Positions 50,815 through 60,040 of a stretch of DNA of 64,000 nt are shown piece by piece. Below the pieces are notes generated by a model. The model did not search any database and was not told where the DNA came from. It saw nothing but the letters and a program-made list of their open reading frames with translations. Source of the stretch: Sphingomonas hankookensis (lineage in GTDB: Bacteria; Pseudomonadota; Alphaproteobacteria; Sphingomonadales; Sphingomonadaceae). Numbering within the stretch: the first letter of the stretch is position 1; every line of letters starts with the position of its first letter. The stretch is from assembly GCF_022664465.1 (NCBI RefSeq), contig NZ_JAKREV010000002.1:729532-793531 (forward strand), written 5' to 3'. A program made the translations under genes and the position numbers.

Positions 50815-51609
50815 AACGGTCGGCGTGGAACCGCCCGCCGCCACGATCCCGCAAGCTACCCGCATCGCATCGAAATCCGCCTCGAACCGCTGCCCCGGCG
50901 CAACCTGGTGTACGCCGGTCACCGCCCCCGACGAAACCCATGTCCCCGGCGCCAGCACGATGCCGCGCGCGGCAAGGCAGTCGACCAGAAACGCCACCGC
51001 GCCGATCGGCCCGTCGAGCATCGTCCGCGCCGACGCCTGCCCGACGACCACGCCGTCGATCCGCGATTCCACCGGCCAGTCGATGAACGACAGGTCGCGC
51101 CAACCGGGCACTTCCGCGCCGATCAACAGCCCGAAATTGTTACCGTAATCGCTGATCGTGACCAGCGGCCCGTCGACGTTGATCCCGGCATAGGGCGAAC
51201 TGGCGATCTCGATCCCGACATGCACCGCATCGACCAGTTCCAGTGCCTTGCCCAGCGACAGGCCGGTCCGCCCCGGCGCGGGGCTGCGGCCGATCCGCAC
51301 GCAATATTCGGCTTCGGCGGCGGCAAAGCCATCGGCGATCACGCCCATGTCCTGCACCTCGCCGCCGACGACCTGATCGGCGAAGATCGGCCCGGCCAGC
51401 CGGTTGGCGCCCAATTGTCCGTCGAGCGGTGCGTTGATCCGTCCGACCTTCCACCCGACCACCTGTCGGCCGTCGAGCGCGATCGCCCGGTCCTGAATGG
51501 CATAGGCCTCGGCCAGCGTCGTCGGCGCGTCGCCGGGATAGGGCGACAACCCCGCCGCCTGCCGCCGCGCGGTGACGAACGCCTGCGCGATACGATCGCG
51601 ATTACCCAT
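50782..51609 (-). CDS. 2-keto-4-pentenoate hydratase-like protein (fumarylacetoacetase superfamily)
   Basis: 275 residues. ATG 51609 follows GGAGAGG. The pattern matches the MhpD-like group: a helical N-terminus, VVGWKVGRIN, AAAEAEYCVRIG (acidic metal ligands) and ALELVDAVHVGIEIASSPY. Such enzymes hydrate 2-keto-4-pentenoates; in a sugar-acid locus a role on a keto-deoxy acid is possible. The C-terminal ten residues (GTPAQAGGQG) are translated from a palindromic repeat and are probably not part of the original enzyme. It is divergent from the LacI gene across a shared operator. Confidence 0.85.
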   Translation of the reverse strand: MGNRDRIAQAFVTARRQAAGLSPYPGDAPTTLAEAYAIQDRAIALDGRQVVGWKVGRINAPLDGQLGANRLAGPIFADQVVGGEVQDMGVIADGFAAAEAEYCVRIGRSPAPGRTGLSLGKALELVDAVHVGIEIASSPYAGINVDGPLVTISDYGNNFGLLIGAEVPGWRDLSFIDWPVESRIDGVVVGQASARTMLDGPIGAVAFLVDCLAARGIVLAPGTWVSSGAVTGVHQVAPGQRFEADFDAMRVACGIVAAGGSTPTVGTPAQAGGQG

Positions 51610-51646
51610 GCCCCAGCCTCTCCAACCTTGTTCTTATTCGGTAACG

Positions 51647-51658
51647 GAAACCGGTGTC
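51647..51658. promoter_or_regulatory. LacI-family operator, site 1
   Basis: GAAACCGGTGTC, a near-palindrome centred on ACCGGT, lies between the divergent hydratase (start 51609) and LacI (start 51728) genes. The same 12 bases occur in inverse orientation at 57029-57040. The central CG is usual for LacI-family operators. Confidence 0.68.
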
Positions 51659-51727
51659 ACGTACAAGTCGTCTAAATCGTCATGGGGGACATTGGCGGAT
51701 CGTATCGGCCAAGCTATCGCTGGTTCC

Positions 51728-52756
51728 ATGAAGAAAACGGGCCAGCCGACGATCAACGACGTCGCGCGACTTTCCGGCGTGTCCAAAAAGACGGTCAGCC
51801 GCGTCATCAACCAGTCGCCGCTGCTCAATCAGGAGACGCGCGAAAAGGTTCAGGCGGTCATCGCCGAGCTGGGATACATCCCCAATCCACAGGCGCGCGC
51901 GCTGGCACTGCGCCGCAACTTCCTCATCGCGCTGATCCACGATAATCCCAATGCGCAGATGGTGTTGCGCGTGCAGCAGGGATTGCTGGAGGTGTTGCGC
52001 GACACCGAATTCGAACTGCTGGTCCATCCGGTCGATCGCGGCGCGCCCGACATGCGCGATGAAATCCGCCGCTTCCTCGAACGCCAGCGGCCGTACGGCG
52101 TGATGCTGCTGCCGCCGATTTCGGAAAACGACGCGCTGGCCGCGCTCTGCGAACAGATCGGCTGCCGCTATGTCCGCATGGGATCGGCGGCGTTCGATGA
52201 TCCGGCGCACATGGTGTCGTCGAACGACCGCGAAGCGGTGCGCGGCGCGATCGAGCATCTGCTCGCCGCCGGCCATCGCCGCATCTGCATGATCGCCGGC
52301 CCGCACGGCTTCCGCTCGGCGTTCGAACGGCAACAGGGTTATGAGGAGGCGATGGAGGCCGCCGGGCTCGGTGTGCAACGCACCTGGATCGCGCAGGGCG
52401 ATTACCGTTTCGAATCGGGGATGCGCGCCGCCGAACGGCTGCTCGACCTGTCGCCGCGCCCGACCGCGATCTTTTCCTCGAACGACGAAATGGCGGCCGG
52501 CGCGCTGCATATCGCGCGCCAGCGCGGGCTCGACGTGCCCGAGGATTTGTCGATCGTCGGCTTCGACGACACCTCGATCGCCTCGCATCTCTGGCCACCA
52601 CTCACCACCGTCCGCTGGCCGATCGCCACCATGGCGCGCGCCGCCGCGCTGAAGCTGATCGGTGAGGAGGAGGACGACGATGCCGAACCGGCCGAACCGA
52701 CGATGTTCGTCTCGACCCTGATCCGCCGCGCCTCGGTCGGCAAACCGCAGCCCTGA
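51728..52756 (+). CDS. LacI family transcriptional regulator
   Basis: 342 residues from ATG 51728. The N-terminal helix-turn-helix is TINDVARLSGVSKKTVSRVI, with the hinge helix in NPQARALALRR. The periplasmic-binding-protein-like effector domain follows (FLIALIHDNPNAQMV to FVSTLIRRAS), including VGFDDTSIASHLWPPLTTVR near the end. The acidic insertion GEEEDDDAEPAEP near the C-terminus is unusual. It probably represses the surrounding carbohydrate genes until a sugar acid or oligosaccharide binds. A terminator formed by a repeat half element lies about 60 bases after the stop. Confidence 0.94.
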   Translation: MKKTGQPTINDVARLSGVSKKTVSRVINQSPLLNQETREKVQAVIAELGYIPNPQARALALRRNFLIALIHDNPNAQMVLRVQQGLLEVLRDTEFELLVHPVDRGAPDMRDEIRRFLERQRPYGVMLLPPISENDALAALCEQIGCRYVRMGSAAFDDPAHMVSSNDREAVRGAIEHLLAAGHRRICMIAGPHGFRSAFERQQGYEEAMEAAGLGVQRTWIAQGDYRFESGMRAAERLLDLSPRPTAIFSSNDEMAAGALHIARQRGLDVPEDLSIVGFDDTSIASHLWPPLTTVRWPIATMARAAALKLIGEEEDDDAEPAEPTMFVSTLIRRASVGKPQP

Positions 52757-52771
52757 CTTGCCACGGCAGAT

Positions 52772-52783
52772 GACACCGATTAC
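52772..52783. promoter_or_regulatory. LacI-family operator candidate, site 3 (10 of 12 match)
   Basis: GACACCGATTAC differs at two positions from the sites at 51647 and 57029. It lies just after the LacI stop and 119 bases before the esterase start. A terminator hairpin between this site and the esterase makes its role less certain. Confidence 0.45.
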
Positions 52784-52814
52784 CCTTCATCCAAACGATC
52801 GGCCGTAATCCGTC

Positions 52815-52841
52815 GCCCCAGCGCAGGCTGGGGCCTTTTTT
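52815..52841 (+). terminator. terminator made from a family A half element
   Basis: Stem GCCCCAGC / GCTGGGGC with a GCAG loop, then C and six T. The hairpin is one half of the family A palindrome. It would end the lacI transcript. Confidence 0.8.
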
Positions 52842-52901
52842 CACGGGAGCGCGGCCCGACGCCACCGCCGGCAACGACCGGTTCCGGAAGGGAGAGGACC
52901 C

Positions 52902-54434
52902 ATGACCCCGTCGATCGCCCGGCGCGACCTGATCGCCGGCGCCGCCGCACTGGCGATGATCCGTCCTGCCCGTGCCGCGGCCGGCGATCCCGTGGTCACC
53001 GCCCCCGGCGGCCGCTGGCAGGGCACGACCGAAGCTGGCGTCCACGTCTTTCGCGGCATCCGCTACGGCATCGACCCGACGACCCAGCGTTTTCAACCGG
53101 TTGGCGCCCCCACGCCGGTCCGCGACGTACAGCGCGCCACCGCCTTCGCCCTGTCCTGCCCGCAGCGTGCCAACATCGGCGACCAGCGCGAGGATTGCCT
53201 GTTCCTCAACGTCTGGACCCCCGATGCCCGCGTGGGCGCGAAACGACCGGTGATGGTCTATTTCCACGGCGGCGCGTACATGAACGGCACGGTCGTCGAT
53301 CCGCTGGTCTACGGCCACCGCCTCGCCGCCGATGGTGACGTCGTGGTGGTGACGGTGAACCACCGGCTGAACGTCCTCGGCTATCTCTACCTCGCCCGGC
53401 TCGACCCGCGCTTTCCCGACAGCGGCAATGTTGGACAACGCGATCAACTGCTCGCGCTGGCATGGGTCCGCGACAACATCGCCAACTTCGGCGGCGATCC
53501 CGGCCGGGTGATGCTGTTCGGCCAGTCGGGCGGCGGGGCCAAGATCGCTACCCTGATGGCGATGCCCGCGGCCAAGGGTCTGTTCCACGCCGCCGCGACC
53601 ATGAGCGGGCAACAGGTCACCGCGTCGGGGCCCCTGAACGCCACCCGCCGCGCCGAGGCATTCCTCGCCCGCCTGAAAGCCACCCCGGCCGACGCCGCGA
53701 CGCTGCCCGTCGCCCGCCTGATCGACGCGCTGTCCGCCGAGGACCCGATCCTGGGTGGCGGGGTCTATATGGGGCCGGTGCTCGACATGCGTTCGCTGGA
53801 GCGCCACCCCTTCTGGCCCGACGCGCATTCGCTGGGCCGCGCCATCCCGCTGATTCTGGGCAATACCCGCGAGGAAACCCGCGCCTTCATCGCGCCGCAG
53901 GCCGGGCTCGACTGGAGCAATCTGGCCGCACGGATCGCCCCGCAACTGCGCGTCGACGCCCCGCCCGACTGGGTCGTCGCGCAGTATCGCGGTCATTTCC
54001 CGACGATGACCCCGACCGACATCCTCTACCGCGCGACCACCGCCGGGCGCAGCTGGCCGGGACAGGTGATCGAGGCGGAGGCCCGGGCCGCCGCCGGGGC
54101 GCCGGCCTGGGTCTATCAGCTCGACTACAGCTCCCCGCTCCGCCCCGGCGGCGGTGCGGCACATACCGACGACATTCCGCTGGTGTTCGGCACGCTCGAT
54201 GCCCCCGGATCGATGAGCGGCACCGGTCCCGCCGCCCGCGCCCTGTCGCAGCGGATGATGGCGGCGTTCGTATCGCTCGCCCGCCACGGCCATCCCGGCC
54301 GCGACTGGCCGCGCCACGCGCTGCCCGGCCGCGCGACGATGGTGTTCGACACGACCAGCCGGGTGGTCGACGACCCCCGCCGCTGGGAACGCGAACTGTT
54401 TGCCCGGTTTCCGTATATCCAGCCGGGGACGTGA
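52902..54434 (+). CDS. exported carboxylesterase (type B, alpha/beta hydrolase)
   Basis: 510 residues. The ATG follows GGGAGAGG. A Tat-type signal is present (SIARRDLIAGAAALAM, cleavage near ARAAA). The carboxylesterase-B pattern is clear: EDCLFLNVWTPDA, VMVYFHGGAYMNG (oxyanion hole) and the nucleophile elbow FGQSGGG with Ser209. An acidic residue follows around GNTREETRAF and the likely catalytic His lies in GGGAAHTDDIPLVF. In this locus it may remove acetyl, methyl or feruloyl groups from plant polysaccharide, but the substrate is inferred from context only. Confidence 0.88.
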   Translation: MTPSIARRDLIAGAAALAMIRPARAAAGDPVVTAPGGRWQGTTEAGVHVFRGIRYGIDPTTQRFQPVGAPTPVRDVQRATAFALSCPQRANIGDQREDCLFLNVWTPDARVGAKRPVMVYFHGGAYMNGTVVDPLVYGHRLAADGDVVVVTVNHRLNVLGYLYLARLDPRFPDSGNVGQRDQLLALAWVRDNIANFGGDPGRVMLFGQSGGGAKIATLMAMPAAKGLFHAAATMSGQQVTASGPLNATRRAEAFLARLKATPADAATLPVARLIDALSAEDPILGGGVYMGPVLDMRSLERHPFWPDAHSLGRAIPLILGNTREETRAFIAPQAGLDWSNLAARIAPQLRVDAPPDWVVAQYRGHFPTMTPTDILYRATTAGRSWPGQVIEAEARAAAGAPAWVYQLDYSSPLRPGGGAAHTDDIPLVFGTLDAPGSMSGTGPAARALSQRMMAAFVSLARHGHPGRDWPRHALPGRATMVFDTTSRVVDDPRRWERELFARFPYIQPGT

Positions 54435-54459
54435 GCCTGCGAAACGGCCACCTTCTTCC

Positions 54460-54487
54460 GTCAGCCCGGGTCAAGCGCGGGGTGACG
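54460..54487. repeat. single-hairpin half element, family C
   Basis: GTCAGCCCGGGTCAAGCGCG followed by GGGTGACG, an imperfect hairpin like one arm of the element at 35114. It lies between the convergent esterase and ThuA-cupin genes. Confidence 0.62.
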
Positions 54488-54504
54488 ATCAGGACATCGC
54501 CCCC

Positions 54505-55593
54505 TCAGCGCACCGGTACCGCCAGCGGATAGCTGATCGTCAACGCCAGCGGCTTGACCCCACGCTGCGCGATCCCGACTTCAGCCCCGGCATAGAGGTA
54601 GACGGTCATTCCCGCGCCCACCCGCCGGGTCGTGCCGTCGCTGGTCACCTCACCCTCGCCCGACACGACCTGATACACCTCGTCATGGTCGATGCGGTGG
54701 ACGCCGATCGCCGCGCCCCTGTCGAGCGTGCGGCGGCGGAACTCCATCGTACGTCCGGGTACGCGGTCGGTGATGCGCCATGCGGTGCTCATGCCGAGGT
54801 TCCCATGCGGTGGCGCTTCGCGGACGCGGGTGGCGGCTTCGTCGATCACGACCATCGCCGGCGCCTTGGCCCGGCCCGCCGCCCAGTCGAGCGCCCCGCC
54901 GACATGAGACAGGACGCGCGGATCGGCCCAATTCTCTTTGGCGTGGCCCAGCCCGGTATAGAAAACCCGCCCCTTGCCGACCCGATGCGCCCAGGCGAGC
55001 GGCTTCGGGTTCACGTCACTCGCCCCGATCGATTGCGGATCGAAGGTGAGCAACTGGTCGAGATCGGTCGACAGGTCGCGAAAGCCGTACCATTCGTCGG
55101 CAATGCGAAACCGTTCGGGCAACCCGTTGACCGCCGGGTGGCGGTGCTGGGTCCGGGTGACTTCGGCTTCGGGGGTTCCCGGCGGGTGCTGGGCGAAGCG
55201 GCCGCCGATCATCCGTGCATACCACGGCCAGCTATAGTGCGAATCGGCGGCGGCATGGATCGCCACCATCCCGCCGCCGCCCTCGACATAGCGTTGCAGC
55301 ACGTCCCGCCGCGGCCCGACGAACCATTCGCTCTCCGTCTTCTTCGGATCGGTCGTCGTCGACACCAGCACGATCGCCGCATAGTCGAGCGGCGCATCGA
55401 ACACCGCCGGATCGTCGCTCGCCACCGGCTCCATGCCGCGTTCGCGCGCCAAACTGGTCAGCGCTACGACGGCGGCGGGAATCGAATCATGCACGAACCC
55501 GGTCGCGCGGTGGAACAGCAGCACGCGCGGCGCGGCCAGCGCCGAGGTCGCGCACAGCAGCGCCGCCGCGACCGTCAGCAATCGACCGATCAC
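54505..55593 (-). CDS. exported ThuA-domain protein fused to a cupin domain
   Basis: 362 residues. GTG 55593 overlaps the pectate lyase stop (GTGA) and begins a signal peptide ending ATSALA. Residues about 20-245 form a ThuA domain (class I glutaminase-like fold): RVLLFHRATGFVHDSI, VEGGGGMVAIHAAADSHYSWPWYARMIGG cut by linkers, and GKGRVFYTGLGH. Residues about 275-355 form a cupin (GVHRIDHDEVYQVVSGEGEV). ThuA-like proteins are linked to sugar metabolism; the fusion with a cupin suggests a sugar-binding or processing function in the periplasm. The exact reaction is unknown. Confidence 0.83.
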   Translation of the reverse strand: MIGRLLTVAAALLCATSALAAPRVLLFHRATGFVHDSIPAAVVALTSLARERGMEPVASDDPAVFDAPLDYAAIVLVSTTTDPKKTESEWFVGPRRDVLQRYVEGGGGMVAIHAAADSHYSWPWYARMIGGRFAQHPPGTPEAEVTRTQHRHPAVNGLPERFRIADEWYGFRDLSTDLDQLLTFDPQSIGASDVNPKPLAWAHRVGKGRVFYTGLGHAKENWADPRVLSHVGGALDWAAGRAKAPAMVVIDEAATRVREAPPHGNLGMSTAWRITDRVPGRTMEFRRRTLDRGAAIGVHRIDHDEVYQVVSGEGEVTSDGTTRRVGAGMTVYLYAGAEVGIAQRGVKPLALTISYPLAVPVR

Positions 55594-56969
55594 TGCCGCA
55601 TCGCCCGGTCGCGCGCCGACAGCGATTCCTGGATCGGCCCCGTCTGCCCCGGATAGCGTCCCGATTTCGGCTCCATCGTCACCAGATCCCATTCCGCATC
55701 GACAAAGGGTGCCGCGGTCGGCACCGGATGCGGATATTCACTCACTTCGCGTTCGTCGTCGATGATCTTTCCACGCCCTTCCGCCACGAAGAACAGCACG
55801 CGGATATCGTCGGCGTCGCGGTCCCACGGACGGGCACCGGCATTGGCCAGCACATGCGTCTCGACATCCTGCGCCGGCAACACCGGCAAGCCAGTCGGCC
55901 AGACCGGCGGCGTCTTCACCTCGATCAGCTTGGCGCGGGTCACGCCGTAGCGGCCGAACATCGGCAGCGGATTGCCATGCTTGTCGACCGCGACATTGTC
56001 CCGCTCGTGATAGCGCAGGTCGCCATCGCCACCGAGCATCAGGAACGGCAGCCCGTCATCGGTCGACGGCCCGCCGCGCATGACGTTGCCGACCGCCGAC
56101 AGCTTGCCCTCCTGATAGTCATGCCCCGCCCATTCGAGCGCCATCAGGTTATAATGCACCGCGCGCGTACCCGGATCGTAGATCAGGTTGTTGACCACTG
56201 CCGCCTGCACGCCACCTTTCAGCAGCGGGCTGCGTTCGACATTATGGGCGTAGACGTTGCGCCAGATCAGCACGCCGGTCGCATTGTCGTGGATCAGCGA
56301 GCCCTTGCTATGCTCGCCCTTCGGGTGACTGGCGTCGGCAAGGCCTTCGGCGAGCAGATTGTAGCTGAAGGTGATGTTATGGCTGGTACCGCGGCGCCAG
56401 TCGTAGGGGGTGGTGCCGGTGAAGCGCGGACCGGAGGCGGAAAGGTTTTCGTCGAGCGCCCAGCTCATCGTGCAATGGTCGACGATGACGTTGTGCGCCG
56501 ACACGGTGTTCATCGCATCGACCTCCCACCCCGACCGCTTGGGCTGTCCGTCGAGGCCGGGACGGACGCGCAAATGGCGGACGATCACGTCGTGCGCGCG
56601 GATGTCGATGCCGCCGCGGATGAGGGTGATGCCGGGTGACGGCGCGGTCTGCCCGGCGATAGTCAGGAACGGTTCGGTGATGGTCAGCGTGGAGCGACCG
56701 AGATCGATCACCCCGCCCACTTCGAACACGACGATGCGCGGCCCCTTCGCCTCCAGCGCGGCCTTGAGCGATCCGGGACCATCGGCCGCCAGCGTCGTCA
56801 CGCGCAGAATGCGTCCACCGCGCCCGCCGGGCGTCACCGCCGCCCAGCCCTGAGCCCCTGGAAAGGCGATGGCAGCGACCGGCGTAACGGTCCCCTGCGC
56901 CACAGCGACGGTACCGGAAAACGCGGCGGGCAGCACGCCGCATAGCGCGAGCGCAATCATTCGGGTCAT
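55590..56969 (-). CDS. pectate lyase family exported protein
   Basis: 459 residues. ATG 56969 has AGAGGA 7 bases upstream. The signal peptide ends TVAVAQ. The right-handed beta-helix starts with IAFPGAQGWAAVTPGGRGGR, RVTTLAADGPGSLKAALEA and IVVFEVGGVIDLG. A typical PL1-like core follows (VIVRHLRVRPG, VDHCTMSWALDENLS, NITFSYNLLAEGL, asparagine-ladder turns). It should cleave polygalacturonate-type chains by beta-elimination in the periplasm or outside. It is the first gene of the minus-strand unit from the LacI-type site at 57029. Confidence 0.87.
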   Translation of the reverse strand: MTRMIALALCGVLPAAFSGTVAVAQGTVTPVAAIAFPGAQGWAAVTPGGRGGRILRVTTLAADGPGSLKAALEAKGPRIVVFEVGGVIDLGRSTLTITEPFLTIAGQTAPSPGITLIRGGIDIRAHDVIVRHLRVRPGLDGQPKRSGWEVDAMNTVSAHNVIVDHCTMSWALDENLSASGPRFTGTTPYDWRRGTSHNITFSYNLLAEGLADASHPKGEHSKGSLIHDNATGVLIWRNVYAHNVERSPLLKGGVQAAVVNNLIYDPGTRAVHYNLMALEWAGHDYQEGKLSAVGNVMRGGPSTDDGLPFLMLGGDGDLRYHERDNVAVDKHGNPLPMFGRYGVTRAKLIEVKTPPVWPTGLPVLPAQDVETHVLANAGARPWDRDADDIRVLFFVAEGRGKIIDDEREVSEYPHPVPTAAPFVDAEWDLVTMEPKSGRYPGQTGPIQESLSARDRAMRQ

Positions 56970-57028
56970 ATCGATTTCCTCTCCGAGCGGTTCTTGACAG
57001 CTTCGTCGCGACGGCACAATGTCGCGTT

Positions 57029-57040
57029 GACACCGGTTTC
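57029..57040. promoter_or_regulatory. LacI-family operator, site 2
   Basis: GACACCGGTTTC, the exact reverse complement of site 1, lies between the divergent pectate lyase (start 56969) and TonB receptor (start 57203) genes and could control both. The surrounding 232-base gap holds no gene. Confidence 0.68.
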
Positions 57041-57202
57041 TCAAGCCGAAAACGGCAAGACCGGAATCCTGGACCGCCACTTGGCGGTTCGGGGAGGATC
57101 GACGGAGGTACGGGCCGAACCGGGAACCGTGCCCCTGACAGGCGATGGCCGATCGGACGCAGGAAATGCGCCCGGTGTCATCGGACAGGGAGAGGGATTG
57201 CC

Positions 57203-60040
57203 ATGAAGTATCGCAACCGCCGCCACGGCATGCGCGCACTGCTCGCCGCGACGTCGTTCATCGCCGTCGCCGGGGCCGCACAGGCACAGGACGTCACGCC
57301 AACGCCCAGCGAACCCACCGCGACCGAAGAGGCCGAGGGCGAGATCATCGTCACCGGATTCCGTGCATCGCTGAACGCCGCGCTGAACGTGAAGCGGCAG
57401 GCGGTCGGCGCGGTCGACGCGATCGTTGCCGAGGATATCGCCAAATTCCCCGATCAGAACCTCGCCGAGTCGCTGCAGCGTATTCCCGGCATCGCGATCC
57501 AGCGCGACGGCGGCGAGGGCCGCGCGATCACCGTCCGTGGCCTCGGATCGCAATTCACCCGCGTCCGCGTGAACGGCCTCGAAACCGTGACCACGTCGAG
57601 CGACGGCGCCTCCGCCAACCGCGACCGGTCGTTCGATTTCAACGTCTTCGCCTCCGAACTGTTCAGCTCGATCGTGGTGCACAAGACCGCCGCGGCCGAT
57701 CTGGACGAAGGGTCGCTGGGCGCGGTCGTCGACCTGAACACCGGCAACCCGCTGGCGGGCAAGTCGGGCTTCACCTTCGTCGGATCGGCGGTCGCCAACT
57801 ATAACGACCTGTCGAAGACGGTCGGTCCGCGCTTCGCCGGACTGATCGGGTGGAAGTCGCCCGACGGGACGCTAGGCGCATCGATCTCGGCGGCGTATCA
57901 GGATACCGAGACCAAGGAGATCGGCAACAACACCGTGCGCTGGGCACAGGCGCGGTTCGATTCGGTCGACGGCACGCGGTGCTGGACCGCCCCCAATCGC
58001 GGCGGCACGTACATCCCCGGCGCGGCGTGCGACAAGGCGGCGCTGTCGTTCCACCCGCGTATCCCGCGCTATGGCGAGGTGACGCACAACCGCGAGCGCC
58101 TCGGCCTGACCGGCAGCGTGCAATGGGCCCCGACCGACGCGACCAAGGTGTCGATCGACGGCCTGTATTCGCGCTTCCGTGCCGACCGGCGCGAGAAATG
58201 GGGCGAGGTGCTGCTGCGGTCGAACGAGCGGCAGATCGACGTGCTCAACCCGACCTATGATTCGAACAACAACATGGTGTCGGCGACGCTGAACGACGCA
58301 TGGGTCCGCACCGAGCATTTCTATCGCCAGTCGCAGACCGAATTCTACCAGATCGGCGGGACGTGGGATCAGGACGTCAGCGATACGTTCCGCTTCACCC
58401 TGCTGGGCGGCTATTCGAAGTCGGACGCGAGCGTGCCCGTTGAAACGACTTTGGTGTTCGACGATCGCGATGCGCAGGGCTATCGCTACGACTACAGCGA
58501 CAAGAATTCGCCGCTGCTGTCGTTCGGCACCAGCGTGACCGACCCGGCCAATTTCCAGTTGGCCGAAATCCGCGACCGGCCTTCGGACGTGGTCAACCAG
58601 TTCAAGACCGCGCAGCTACGCACCGAATGGGACGTGACCGAAGGGTTCAAGGTGCGCGCCGGCGGCGTGTGGCGGCGCTACGATTATGACATCACCGCCT
58701 TCACCCGCGACACGGCGGTGTGCGGCAATGGCGGGCGCGATCTCGTTCTCGGCACGATCACCTGTTCGCCGACCACCGCGTTCGGTCCGACCGCCGTCTA
58801 TGGTTTCCAGGCGACCCCGGCGCTGTCCGAGCTGTTCACGCTGAAGGGTGCGAAGGTGCCGACCGGCACGACGACCCAGTGGCTGATCCCCAATCTCGAC
58901 GCCGCGACGCAGTTCACCGGCCTCTACGACCGTCCCCTCGCGCTCGACGTCGGCAATAATCGCGGCGTGGTGGAAGAGACGAAGGGCGGCTACCTGCAAT
59001 TCGATGCCAAGGGCACGGTCTTCGGCCTCGAATATGCCGCCAATGCCGGCATCCGTTACGTCCGCACCGATCAGTCGTCCTATGGCATCAATAGCGGCGT
59101 GAACGTGACGGTGAAGCGCGATTACGAGGACTGGCTGCCCTCGATGAACGTCGCGCTGTATCCCACGCCCGACATCATCGTGCGCGGCGCGATCGCCAAG
59201 GTCATTACCCGCCCGTCGCTCGGCAACCTGACGCCGGGCGGTTCGGCCGACGGCTTCAACTTCCGCGTGACCAGCGGCAATCCGTTCCTCGAACCGTTCC
59301 GCGCCACGAATTACGACCTCGCTGCCGAATGGTATTTCGCACCGCAATCGGCCTTCTCGGTCGCGCTGTTCCGCAAGGATATTGCGAGCTTCCCGGTATC
59401 GGTCACGCGCAGCGGCACCTTCACCGAAACCGGCCTGTCGCCCTCGGTCCTCGTGCCGTCGTCGCCCGCCGCGGTGAACCCGGCGCTGCAGGGGCAGGAT
59501 ATCTGGACGATCGCAACGACGACCAATGGCGAAGGTGCCTCGCTCGACGGGATCGAGGTCGCGTTGCAGGCACCGTTCCGCTTTCTGCCCGGTTCCTTAC
59601 GTAACTTCGGCGGGATCGTGAACGCGACCTTCGTCCGCTCCAACGCCGATTACACGCAGCAGGGGCCGGCAACGGTGCCCGGCGGCGCGCTGCCCACGGT
59701 GACGCGCAACGAGACGCTGTACAATGTGTCGAAGCGGCAGTTCAACGCGACGCTGTATTACGAGGATGCCAAGTTCAGCGCGCGCACCTCGGTCGCGTAT
59801 CGCGGGCCCTATGTCGATGGCGGCTCGGGCACCGGCAACATCTTTGAAGGCTATGACTCGATCGCCAATGTCGACGCGTCGATCCGCTACAAGCTGACCG
59901 ATTTCCTCGAACTGTCGCTGGAGGGCACGAACCTGACCGACGCCTATCGCCGCCGCATCGTCGACGTCGATGTGCGCCGCAATTACGAGAACAACCATTT
60001 CGGGCGCACGCTGCTGGTCGGCGCGCGGGTGAAGATGTGA
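57203..60040 (+). CDS. TonB-dependent receptor of the carbohydrate locus
   Basis: 945 residues. ATG 57203 follows GGGAGAGGG. The signal peptide ends GAAQAQ. The plug matches the Xanthomonas/Caulobacter-type receptor group: GEIIVTGFRASLNAALNVKR, FPDQNLAESLQRIPGIAIQR, ITVRGLGSQFTRVRVNGLET and SIVVHKTAAADLDEGSLGAV. A long barrel ends FGRTLLVGARVKM. This group is often tied to uptake of plant oligosaccharides. It overlaps the GH43 gene by GTGA and shares the operator region with the pectate lyase gene. Confidence 0.94.
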   Translation: MKYRNRRHGMRALLAATSFIAVAGAAQAQDVTPTPSEPTATEEAEGEIIVTGFRASLNAALNVKRQAVGAVDAIVAEDIAKFPDQNLAESLQRIPGIAIQRDGGEGRAITVRGLGSQFTRVRVNGLETVTTSSDGASANRDRSFDFNVFASELFSSIVVHKTAAADLDEGSLGAVVDLNTGNPLAGKSGFTFVGSAVANYNDLSKTVGPRFAGLIGWKSPDGTLGASISAAYQDTETKEIGNNTVRWAQARFDSVDGTRCWTAPNRGGTYIPGAACDKAALSFHPRIPRYGEVTHNRERLGLTGSVQWAPTDATKVSIDGLYSRFRADRREKWGEVLLRSNERQIDVLNPTYDSNNNMVSATLNDAWVRTEHFYRQSQTEFYQIGGTWDQDVSDTFRFTLLGGYSKSDASVPVETTLVFDDRDAQGYRYDYSDKNSPLLSFGTSVTDPANFQLAEIRDRPSDVVNQFKTAQLRTEWDVTEGFKVRAGGVWRRYDYDITAFTRDTAVCGNGGRDLVLGTITCSPTTAFGPTAVYGFQATPALSELFTLKGAKVPTGTTTQWLIPNLDAATQFTGLYDRPLALDVGNNRGVVEETKGGYLQFDAKGTVFGLEYAANAGIRYVRTDQSSYGINSGVNVTVKRDYEDWLPSMNVALYPTPDIIVRGAIAKVITRPSLGNLTPGGSADGFNFRVTSGNPFLEPFRATNYDLAAEWYFAPQSAFSVALFRKDIASFPVSVTRSGTFTETGLSPSVLVPSSPAAVNPALQGQDIWTIATTTNGEGASLDGIEVALQAPFRFLPGSLRNFGGIVNATFVRSNADYTQQGPATVPGGALPTVTRNETLYNVSKRQFNATLYYEDAKFSARTSVAYRGPYVDGGSGTGNIFEGYDSIANVDASIRYKLTDFLELSLEGTNLTDAYRRRIVDVDVRRNYENNHFGRTLLVGARVKM

